NCBI GenBank assembly: GCA_029857875.1
Contig: JAOUGB010000177.1
Location: forward strand, 1 to 5,708
From: Desulfobacteraceae bacterium
Lineage (GTDB): Bacteria; Desulfobacterota; Desulfobacteria; Desulfobacterales; UBA11574
Direction: 5' to 3'
Length of the DNA stretch: 5,708 nucleotides
The position numbers and the translations under genes are program-made. The notes beneath the pieces were generated by a model, which worked only from the letters and a program-made list of their open reading frames with translations, had not been told where the DNA came from and did no database searches. Positions within the stretch are counted from its first letter, which is position 1. Each line of letters begins with the position of its first letter. Shown here one piece after another: positions 1 through 5,708 of the stretch.

Positions 1-3
1 CAA

Positions 4-59
4 GCAACGGGTAACGGGTAACGAGTAACAAGTAACAAGTAACAAATGATAAGTGGTAA
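4..59. repeat. Tandem heptanucleotide array (about 8 copies)
   Basis: Reading in steps of 7 from position 4 gives GCAACGG, GTAACGG, GTAACGA, three copies of GTAACAA, then two decayed units, ATGATAA and GTGGTAA, ending at 59. The units drift gradually along the array, as expected from slippage plus point mutation. The array may start before the window. It abuts the pyrK translation start and occupies the place where a ribosome binding site would be. Because 7 is not a multiple of 3, the TAA in successive units closes all three forward reading frames (for example at 12, 19 and 26). The function is unknown. Confidence 0.85.
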
Positions 60-66
60 ATAAAAA

Positions 67-864
67 ATGTATCAAGAAAAAGTTAAGGTTTTGTGGAACC
101 AAAAAATCGGGCCGGAATATTATCGAATCGGTTTAACGTGTCATCATAGATATAAAGATGCCAGACCCGGCCAATTTGTCATGCTGCGCTTTCCAGGTCA
201 GATTACCCCTTTTTTGCGTCGTCCCTTTTCCATTCATAAGTTGATATCTGACAATAACCAAACCATTGGGATTGAACTCCTTTACAAGGTGGTGGGGGAG
301 GGCACAAAGAAACTATCCGGGATTCAAGTCGATGACATTATTGACATTCTTGGCCCATTAGGTAATGGTTTCGCTTTTTCTCATCATTATAAAACCGTTT
401 ATATTGTTGCAGGCGGCATTGGTGTTGCACCGCTGGTTTTTTTGGCTACATATTTGCGGGAAAAAGGGGTCGATACTGCAAAATGTGAGGTTTTTTTAGG
501 TGGAAGATCAAAGGATGATTTGCTATGCAGGGATGAATTTATAGACATTGGAATGAAAATACAGGTTACCACAGATGATGGAAGTGAGGGAGACCAGTGT
601 TTTATCACCCATCCTTTGGAAGTTGCTTCCAAAGGATGTAGCCCCGATGTGATTTACGCCTGCGGTCCCTTGGAGATGTTAACATGTGTATTGGATATTG
701 CTGAGAAGTATCATGTGCCGTGTCAGGTTTCCATTGAAACGGCCATGGCTTGTGGTATGGGGGCTTGCCTTGGGTGTGCGGTTGAAAAAAAAGGGCCGGA
801 AAAGGCTTACTTCCATGCCTGCCTGGATGGTCCGGTATTTGATGCCGGCATCATAAAAATATAA
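67..864 (+). CDS. pyrK: Dihydroorotate dehydrogenase B (NAD+), electron transfer subunit PyrK
   Basis: PyrK partners PyrD in class 1B dihydroorotate dehydrogenase, the cytoplasmic pyrimidine-synthesis enzyme. It carries electrons from PyrD's FMN through a [2Fe-2S] cluster and FAD to NAD+. The 265-residue length is normal for the family. Visible features in order are a ferredoxin-reductase-like beta-barrel with the FAD motif RRPFS at 51-55, an NAD-binding glycine motif GGIGVA at 116-121, and a C-terminal iron-sulfur site with Cys229, Cys234, Cys237 and Cys252 (spacing x4, x2, x14). The ATG at 67 is the only sensible start: an in-frame TAA lies at 61-63, and the N-terminus fits the family. No good Shine-Dalgarno is visible, because a heptad array fills the upstream region. 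pyrD is the usual neighbour but does not follow; it could lie upstream, outside the window. NfnA/sulfide dehydrogenase-type subunits are related, but the CGMGACLGC cysteine pattern favours PyrK. Confidence 0.92.
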   Translation: MYQEKVKVLWNQKIGPEYYRIGLTCHHRYKDARPGQFVMLRFPGQITPFLRRPFSIHKLISDNNQTIGIELLYKVVGEGTKKLSGIQVDDIIDILGPLGNGFAFSHHYKTVYIVAGGIGVAPLVFLATYLREKGVDTAKCEVFLGGRSKDDLLCRDEFIDIGMKIQVTTDDGSEGDQCFITHPLEVASKGCSPDVIYACGPLEMLTCVLDIAEKYHVPCQVSIETAMACGMGACLGCAVEKKGPEKAYFHACLDGPVFDAGIIKI

Positions 865-894
865 TCTGATCTTAAAATTTTAGCACATTTTGCA

Positions 895-922
895 TTGACT
901 TGTGAAAATTCATATGTTAGAT
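895..922 (+). promoter_or_regulatory. Possible sigma70-type promoter for the atp F0 operon
   Basis: The 101-nt gap between pyrK and atpZ holds TTGACT (895-900, 5 of 6 matches to the -35 consensus). A weak -10 candidate, TTAGAT (917-922, 3 of 6), follows after a 16-nt spacer. It would give a leader of roughly 35 nt before the atpZ start. No terminator hairpin is visible after pyrK, so readthrough from pyrK is also possible. The -10 match is poor, so this is a candidate only. Confidence 0.35.
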
Positions 923-965
923 GCACAGCGTCCTTAATGGATCGTATTTTATATGAGGATTCTTA

Positions 966-1211
966 TTGTCCGAGAAGGTGTTCTTTTTCATGAAGAGGGA
1001 AACCATACGTGCCATAAAGGATCTGGCATATTATAGCAGCATCGGCTTATCCGTAGCGCTTTCAATCTTTATCGGGCTGGCCATAGGCGTATACCTTGAC
1101 AGAAAAGTATTTAATACAACACCATGGTTTACACTGATTTGTCTTGGGCTTGGAATCGCTGCGGGATTTAGGAATATCGGAATTGCAATAAAAAAGAGCA
1201 GAAAGCTCTAA
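966..1211 (+). CDS. atpZ: AtpZ/AtpI-family F0 accessory membrane protein
   Basis: This is a small two-helix membrane protein of the ATPase_gene1 family, found at the head of F0 gene clusters and often called AtpZ. Known members associate with AtpI and have been linked to Mg2+/Ca2+ handling and ATP synthase assembly. The 81-residue product has helices at about 21-43 and 53-75. It shows the family signature: glycine-rich helix 1 ending in GVYLD (41-45), a short loop with Thr-Pro-Trp (52-54), then the glycine-rich second helix. The chosen start is TTG at 966, with GAGG at 955-958 spaced 7 nt away. The ATG at 990 (residue 9) is an alternative with AGAAGG 11 nt upstream and would give 73 residues. 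It heads the run atpZ-atpI-atpB-atpE, and atpI starts 14 nt after its stop. The family is clear; the exact role in this organism is inferred. Confidence 0.8.
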   Translation: MSEKVFFFMKRETIRAIKDLAYYSSIGLSVALSIFIGLAIGVYLDRKVFNTTPWFTLICLGLGIAAGFRNIGIAIKKSRKL

Positions 1212-1225
1212 CGGATATTTTTAAG

Positions 1226-1612
1226 GTGGAAATTCAACATCGTCTTTATAAATTCGTAAACTTAGCGAATTGGATCCTGTTTTCTTTTGCCAGTCTGATC
1301 GGACTTTTTCTTATGCCGTCTGATTTTACTGCGGGGATTATTTGTGGGGGCCTGATTGTCACGATCAATTTTCATTTGCTCTACCGGACACTTAAAAAAG
1401 CGTTTAGACCCCCCCATCTGGCTTCCACCAGTGTAATATTGGCCAAATATTACATTCGATTCATTGTCAGCGGCCTTATTATATTTGTCCTTATATCAGA
1501 GCATTTTGTTGATCCTTTGGGTCTTTTTGTCGGACTTTCGGTGGTGGTGGCGAGTATCACGCTTGCCACTGTACGTGAATTAACCAAATATATTTTCAAG
1601 GAGGCAACTTAA
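1226..1612 (+). CDS. atpI: ATP synthase subunit I (AtpI), c-ring assembly factor
   Basis: AtpI is a small integral membrane protein that assists assembly or stability of the c-subunit ring and is not part of the finished enzyme. The 128-residue product matches the ATP-synt_I family in length and pattern. It has four hydrophobic segments at about 14-31, 35-52, 73-92 and 95-116, a GG pair at 41-42 followed by the conserved Asn48-Phe49, a basic loop (Lys57-Lys58, Arg61), and Lys74-Tyr-Tyr-x-Arg78 opening the third helix. The start is GTG at 1226. No upstream in-frame ATG, GTG or TTG was found nearby, and the N-terminus looks family-like. Its ribosome binding site is poor, since AAGG overlaps the start codon, so it may depend on translation of atpZ 14 nt upstream. 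Its stop is separated from the atpB start by 1 nt. AtpR of N-ATPases was considered but the gene order does not fit. Confidence 0.82.
   Translation: MEIQHRLYKFVNLANWILFSFASLIGLFLMPSDFTAGIICGGLIVTINFHLLYRTLKKAFRPPHLASTSVILAKYYIRFIVSGLIIFVLISEHFVDPLGLFVGLSVVVASITLATVRELTKYIFKEAT
1598..1604 (+). promoter_or_regulatory. Shine-Dalgarno that fixes the GTG start of atpB
   Basis: AAGGAGG lies 9 nt before the GTG at 1614, inside the last codons of atpI. It supports GTG rather than a downstream ATG as the atpB start and implies tight coupling between the two genes. Confidence 0.8.
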
Positions 1613-1613
1613 G

Positions 1614-2303
1614 GTGGAACATCCCTATCTATTTTTTGTAAAGCTGTTTGAAATGTTCGGTCTTGGACATTTTGCCCATACGTATCCCCACATCGTCTAT
1701 TCTTGGGTGGTGATGATCTTACTCATTGTACTTGGAATCGTCGGGGCAAAGAGTGTAAATCTGGTTCCTTCGAAAATACAAAATGTGTTGGAGATTCTCA
1801 TTTCAGGACTCGAAGAATTCACCATTGATATTACCGGAGAAGAAGGGCGCTGGCTTTTTCCACTTCTTGCGACGGTTTTTATTTATATTTTTGCCTGTAA
1901 CATAATGGGACTTGTGCCTGGATTTTTTCCGCCGACCGCCAACCTGAACACAACCCTTTCATGTGCTCTTGTTGTTGTCCTGTTTACGCACGTTATCGGC
2001 ATTAAATATCACGGTGCAAAATATATTAAACACTTTCTCGGACCCGTATGGTGGATGGTCCCTCTTATTTTTCCTATTGAAGTCATAGGACACTTGGCAC
2101 GTATTCTGTCTCTTACTTTTCGTCTTTTCGGTAACATGATGGGCCATGAACTCGTCTTGGGTATCCTTTTCATGCTGGCGGGATTGTTTTTTGCCCCGCT
2201 GCCGATAATGGCTCTTGGCATTTTCGTTGCACTGGTACAGGCGTTTGTTTTTTATTTACTTTCAACCATGTATTTTACCGGTGCAATAGAGCATGCACAT
2301 TAA
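1614..2303 (+). CDS. atpB: F0F1 ATP synthase subunit a (AtpB)
   Basis: Subunit a forms the two half-channels of the membrane F0 sector and lies against the rotating c-ring. The 229-residue product is somewhat shorter than E. coli AtpB (271), mainly at the N-terminus and loops, which is common outside enterobacteria. The decisive motif is LSLTFRLFGNMMGHE (165-179). It holds the essential Arg170 (E. coli Arg210), Asn174 (Asn214) and Glu179 (Glu219). The last helix carries Gln209 (E. coli Gln252) in the LVQAF block, and NTTLSCAL (112-119) matches the conserved Asn-Thr segment of the proton-path helix. His178 and Gly202 occupy the places of E. coli Gly218 and His245, a known reciprocal arrangement. 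The GTG start follows AAGGAGG at 9 nt. The gene sits 1 nt after atpI and 102 nt before atpE. No atpF follows within the cluster. Confidence 0.96.
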   Translation: MEHPYLFFVKLFEMFGLGHFAHTYPHIVYSWVVMILLIVLGIVGAKSVNLVPSKIQNVLEILISGLEEFTIDITGEEGRWLFPLLATVFIYIFACNIMGLVPGFFPPTANLNTTLSCALVVVLFTHVIGIKYHGAKYIKHFLGPVWWMVPLIFPIEVIGHLARILSLTFRLFGNMMGHELVLGILFMLAGLFFAPLPIMALGIFVALVQAFVFYLLSTMYFTGAIEHAH

Positions 2304-2335
2304 TTTAAATGTATAATAAGAGAAAAAAATAATAG

Positions 2336-2395
2336 TATGCTTTTTAATTTTAATGGGAAAATGGAAGAAGCATAAAAAACATAAATAAAGGAGGT
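2336..2395 (+). promoter_or_regulatory. Hairpin plus strong Shine-Dalgarno in the atpE leader
   Basis: The 102-nt gap between atpB and atpE is very AT-rich. A hairpin pairs 2336-2345 with 2365-2374 (10 bp, one G-U), and an inner 5-bp stem pairs 2347-2351 with 2358-2362. It is followed by AAAAAAC rather than a T-run, so it is not a terminator. Then comes AAAGGAGGT (2387-2395), the best ribosome binding site in the cluster, 10 nt from the atpE ATG. A TATAAT sits at 2312-2317 but has no matching -35. The layout fits boosted translation or transcript processing for the multi-copy c-subunit; the mechanism is inferred. Confidence 0.5.
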
Positions 2396-2402
2396 AGAGT
2401 AG

Positions 2403-2696
<294 letters not shown>

Positions 2697-2710
2697 TAAG
2701 AACAGACACA

Positions 2711-2762
2711 TTTTTTAAAAAAATAGGGCTGTGCCGTGTCAGGTGCAGCCCTATTTTATTTT
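2711..2762. terminator. Bidirectional rho-independent terminator between atpE and uvrA
   Basis: A stem pairs 2720-2735 with 2742-2757 (16 bp, two G-U wobbles) around the 6-nt loop 2736-2741. The core is AGGGCTG opposite CAGCCCT. On the + strand the stem runs into TTTTATTTT (2754-2762). On the - strand the run of A at 2717-2723 supplies the U-tract. It therefore serves both the atp operon, whose last stop is at 2696, and uvrA, whose stop is at 2774. Confidence 0.9.
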
Positions 2763-2773
2763 CCGTCAAGCGC

Positions 2774-5587
2774 TTATAAAACTTTTGCTAAAAACTTCCC
2801 GGTATAAGAACCATTTACCTTTACGATCTCTTCCGGTGTCCCTATTCCGACGACTTTTCCTCCTTCATCGCCACCTTCGGGCCCGAGATCGATGATGTGA
2901 TCCGCGGTTTTAATGACATCCAGATTGTGTTCGATCACAATGACCGTATTCCCTCCGTCCACAAGTCTTGATAACACATCAAGTAGTTTGCGAATGTCAT
3001 CCGTATGGAGTCCTGTTGTCGGTTCATCAAGGATATAAACGGTTCTTCCCGTCGCTTTTTTCCCAAGTTCTCGAGACAGTTTGATCCGTTGGGCTTCCCC
3101 GCCGGATAGCGTTGTCGCCGGTTGACCAATATGAATATATCCCAGGCCGACATCGATCACAGTCTGTAATTTGTTTTTAATATTGCTTACTCTATTAAAA
3201 AACCTGAAGGACTGATTGACGGTCATGCCAAGTATCTCTGCAATGTTTTTCCCTTTATATTTAATTTCAAGGGTTTCCCGGTTGTATCTTTTTCCGTGGC
3301 AAACATCACAGGTCACATAAACATCCGGTAAAAAATGCATTTCTATTTTGATAATACCATCCCCGCGACAGGCTTCACATCTTCCTCCTTTAACGTTAAA
3401 ACTGAATCTTCCGGGTTTATAACCTCTCAATCGTGCTTCAGGTGTCCTGGAAAAAAGTTCTCTGATATACGTAAAAACACCGGTGTATGTTCCAGGATTG
3501 GAACGGGGCGTTCTGCCAATGGGGGACTGGTCGATATGGATGACTTTGTCAATATACTCAATGCCCAATATGTTGTTGAATGTGCCTACCGGCATTCTGG
3601 CATGATAAAGTCTCTGGGCCATGGCACGATAGAGGGTTTCCAGAACAAGTGACGATTTTCCGGAGCCGGATACACCGGTGACGCAGATAAAGCATCCCAA
3701 GGGGAATTCTACATTGATATTTTTAAGGTTATTTTGAGATGCGTCTTGGATAATTATTTTTTCACGGTGACCGGATCGTCGCTTAAGGGGTAACGGGACA
3801 CTTTTTCGGCCTGAAAGATACTGTCCGGTCAATGATTTTTCCTCTTTTAAAAGTTCATCCGGTGAGCCGGAAAAAACAACATATCCACCGTTTATTCCTG
3901 CTCCGGGTCCCATATCGACAACATGATCCGAAGCACGTATGGTTTCTTCATCGTGTTCAACCACAAGAACGGTATTGCCGAGATCGCGCATTTGAAAAAG
4001 GGTTTCGCGAAGACGCTGGTTGTCTCTCTGGTGCAGACCGATGCTCGGTTCATCAAGAACATAAAGAACACCGGTCAGCTTCGAGCCAATCTGTGTCGCA
4101 AGCCGTATTCGTTGGCTTTCCCCACCGGAAAGCGTGGATGCTGATCTGTCGATGGTAAGGTAGCCAAGTCCGACATTTTCTAAAAAACCGAGCCGTTCAT
4201 TGATTTCTTTTAGAATTCTTGATGCAATAATCTCTTTTTTGCCGGTCAGTTTTAGTTTTTGAAAAAAAGTACGGGCTGTTGTTACTGAGAATTGGGTTAT
4301 TTCGAAAATATTGAGATCCTCCACTCGAACAGACCTGCTGGCCTTGTTTAATTTGGCGCCATGGCATTCGGGGCAGGACCGAAAATTCATGTACGGCTTA
4401 ATTTCTTCTCTGGACTGGTAGGATTCTGTTTCCAGGTATCGTCGTTTAAGCTTCGGAATAATACCTTCAAATAGTTTTGTATAGGTAAAGCGTCGATTGT
4501 TTCTTTCAAAATAGAATGTAATTCGTTCAGTTCCTGAGCCATATAAAAGGGCACTTTTAAATAAATCTGGAAGATCTTTGTAAGGGGTATAAATATCGAC
4601 ACCATAGTGTGAAGTCAACGCATCTAAAAATTCAATAAAATGGACGGTGTTTCTGTTGGCCCACAAAGCAACTGCCCCTTGTCTCAAAGAGAGTTCGTGA
4701 TTTGGAATGATCAGGCCAGGGTCAAATTCAGTTATTGAACCCAAGCCGTCACATTTTGGACAGGCGCCCTGGGGAGAGTTGAAAGAAAAACTTGCTGGTG
4801 TGAAATCCGGATAACTTATTCCGCAGGTGATACACGCTGATTTTTCGCTAAATAAAATCGGCTCTTCATCAGCAATGTCCACCGTAATGAGGCCGTTTGA
4901 AAGGGACATGGCAAGTTCTATGGAATCCGCAAGCCGATTACGGATTTTTTCTTTTACGATTAAGCGGTCCACAACCACGTCGATGGTATGCTTTTTGTTC
5001 TTGTCCAGCCTACCGACCGCTTCAATTTCCAGAGTTTTCTCATTGACACGGACCCGGGCGAAGCCTTCTTTTTTAAGCCGTTTAAAAAGCTTATCGTGTG
5101 AGCCTTTCTGACCTGAGACAAGGGGCGCCAGAATCATAATCCTGGTTCCTTCGTTCAGTGACATAACCTTGTCAACAATCTGATCGAGTGCTTGAGCAGT
5201 AATCGGTTTTCCACACAGATAACAATGAGGCGTGCCGGTTCTTGCAAAGAGGAGGCGGAGATAATCATAAATTTCCGTTACCGTTCCTACAGTTGATCGG
5301 GGATTGTGACTGGCGGTTTTTTGTTCAATTGCAATTGCCGGCGACAGTCCTTCAATGGTGTCCACATCAGGTTTCTCCATACGTTCTAGAAACTGGCGAG
5401 CGTAAGCGGACAAGGATTCAACGTATCTTCGCTGACCTTCAGCATACAGGGTGTCAAAAGCGAGTGTTGACTTTCCAGATCCTGAAAGGCCGGTAACCAC
5501 GATGAGTTGGTTCCGGGGCAATTCAACATCAATGTTTTTTAAGTTATGATGTCTTGCACCGCGTATGATTATTTTTTCAGTCTTCAT
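2774..5587 (-). CDS. uvrA: Excinuclease ABC subunit A (UvrA)
   Basis: UvrA is the damage-sensing ATPase of nucleotide excision repair; as a dimer it loads UvrB at lesions. The 937-residue product is full length (E. coli 940). Module I has Walker [10 protein letters not shown] (33-41), signature LSGGE (486-490) and Walker B LYVLDEP (508-514) with Glu513 and the switch His545. Module II has Walker [10 protein letters not shown] (638-646), LSGGE (827-831) and YILDEP (851-856) with Glu855 and His887. Zinc sites are Cys252/255/276/279 and the DNA-binding finger Cys737/740/760/763. A further set, Cys122/125 and Cys405/408, may form a third site, as in Gram-positive and thermophile UvrAs. The invariant [13 protein letters not shown] block (686-698) is intact. 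The ATG start gives a canonical N-terminus; the ribosome binding site is weak. I saw no SOS box upstream. It stands alone, convergent with atpE. Confidence 0.98.
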   Translation of the reverse strand: MKTEKIIIRGARHHNLKNIDVELPRNQLIVVTGLSGSGKSTLAFDTLYAEGQRRYVESLSAYARQFLERMEKPDVDTIEGLSPAIAIEQKTASHNPRSTVGTVTEIYDYLRLLFARTGTPHCYLCGKPITAQALDQIVDKVMSLNEGTRIMILAPLVSGQKGSHDKLFKRLKKEGFARVRVNEKTLEIEAVGRLDKNKKHTIDVVVDRLIVKEKIRNRLADSIELAMSLSNGLITVDIADEEPILFSEKSACITCGISYPDFTPASFSFNSPQGACPKCDGLGSITEFDPGLIIPNHELSLRQGAVALWANRNTVHFIEFLDALTSHYGVDIYTPYKDLPDLFKSALLYGSGTERITFYFERNNRRFTYTKLFEGIIPKLKRRYLETESYQSREEIKPYMNFRSCPECHGAKLNKASRSVRVEDLNIFEITQFSVTTARTFFQKLKLTGKKEIIASRILKEINERLGFLENVGLGYLTIDRSASTLSGGESQRIRLATQIGSKLTGVLYVLDEPSIGLHQRDNQRLRETLFQMRDLGNTVLVVEHDEETIRASDHVVDMGPGAGINGGYVVFSGSPDELLKEEKSLTGQYLSGRKSVPLPLKRRSGHREKIIIQDASQNNLKNINVEFPLGCFICVTGVSGSGKSSLVLETLYRAMAQRLYHARMPVGTFNNILGIEYIDKVIHIDQSPIGRTPRSNPGTYTGVFTYIRELFSRTPEARLRGYKPGRFSFNVKGGRCEACRGDGIIKIEMHFLPDVYVTCDVCHGKRYNRETLEIKYKGKNIAEILGMTVNQSFRFFNRVSNIKNKLQTVIDVGLGYIHIGQPATTLSGGEAQRIKLSRELGKKATGRTVYILDEPTTGLHTDDIRKLLDVLSRLVDGGNTVIVIEHNLDVIKTADHIIDLGPEGGDEGGKVVGIGTPEEIVKVNGSYTGKFLAKVL

Positions 5588-5662
5588 TTGATCTTTAAAA
5601 CCTGTTCCTATGGGCCTTGTTTGTCCCGCTATTTAATGGCCAAAACATTTAAGCTATAAATT

Positions 5663-5697
5663 AGGAAAGAGAAAAGAGGAAAGAGGATAAGGAAAAC
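5663..5697. repeat. Degenerate purine heptad array upstream of uvrA
   Basis: In steps of 7 from position 5663 the sequence reads AGGAAAG, AGAAAAG, AGGAAAG, AGGATAA, GGAAAAC. Three units are clear and two are decayed. Positions 5663-5687 are purine only on the + strand. The unit length equals that of the array at 4-59, but the sequence differs. The rest of the 121-nt gap before uvrA (5588-5708) shows no gene and no convincing promoter on the - strand. Confidence 0.55.
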
Positions 5698-5708
5698 TAC
5701 GGATAAAC

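Noticed and set aside
4..59. CRISPR array or mobile-element end
   Set aside because: Units are 7 nt with no spacers, and there is no inverted repeat, transposase or target duplication.
399..632. Reverse-strand open frames inside pyrK, atpB and atpE (399-632, 1959-2221, 2300-2572)
   Set aside because: They are antisense to well-identified genes, without ribosome sites or family resemblance.
2312..2317. Internal promoter from the perfect TATAAT before atpE
   Set aside because: No acceptable -35 lies 16-18 nt upstream and the TG is not in the extended -10 position; in such AT-rich DNA the hexamer is likely by chance.
2336..2374. Terminator between atpB and atpE
   Set aside because: The stem is AT-rich and followed by A residues, not a T-run, so intrinsic termination is unlikely.
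3335..3652. Forward open frames within the uvrA region (also 3832-4158, 3923-4144, 4827-5111, 5242-5496)
   Set aside because: They lie antisense to a fully conserved uvrA, have no recognisable domains, and show low-complexity translations typical of shadow frames.
5588..5620. SOS (LexA) operator upstream of uvrA
   Set aside because: Neither the enterobacterial CTGT-N8-ACAG nor the Gram-positive GAAC-N4-GTTC palindrome is present; the GGAACAGG seen on the - strand has no second half-site.

Overview
The window looks like an ordinary chromosomal stretch from a Gram-negative anaerobe, most plausibly a member of the Desulfobacterota (formerly Deltaproteobacteria, Desulfobacterales-like). The pointers are an F0-only ATP synthase cluster (atpZ-atpI-atpB-atpE) cut off from the F1 genes, an anaerobic-type PyrK flavoprotein, moderately AT-rich DNA and a full-length bacterial UvrA. 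The lineage is inferred from gene order and protein character; no taxonomic marker is present.

Layout. Positions 4-59 hold a tandem heptanucleotide array that runs to 7 nt before the pyrK start. pyrK (67-864, +) encodes the FAD/[2Fe-2S] electron-transfer subunit of class 1B dihydroorotate dehydrogenase, but no pyrD follows. A 101-nt gap with a possible sigma70-type promoter leads into atpZ (966-1211), atpI (1226-1612), atpB (1614-2303) and, after a 102-nt AT-rich leader with a hairpin, atpE (2406-2696). All are on the + strand. A strong hairpin with T-runs on both sides (about 2711-2762) separates atpE from the convergent uvrA (5587-2774, - strand). The last 121 nt, upstream of uvrA, contain a second degenerate heptad array of different sequence (5663-5697).

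How the genes work together. AtpB (subunit a) and AtpE (subunit c) form the ion-conducting core of F0. AtpI is the c-ring assembly factor and AtpZ a small accessory membrane protein of the same system. Peripheral stalk and F1 subunits must be encoded elsewhere. The c-subunit carries Gln31, Glu64, Ser65 and Tyr69 of the Na+-binding pattern but has Leu instead of Thr at the next site, so the coupling ion is open. PyrK (pyrimidine synthesis) and UvrA (nucleotide excision repair) are unrelated housekeeping neighbours.

I found no evidence of a new multi-gene system, mobile element, CRISPR array or RNA gene. The points most worth checking are the two heptad arrays at the window edges, the c-ring ion specificity, the structured leader of atpE, and the absence of pyrD beside pyrK.
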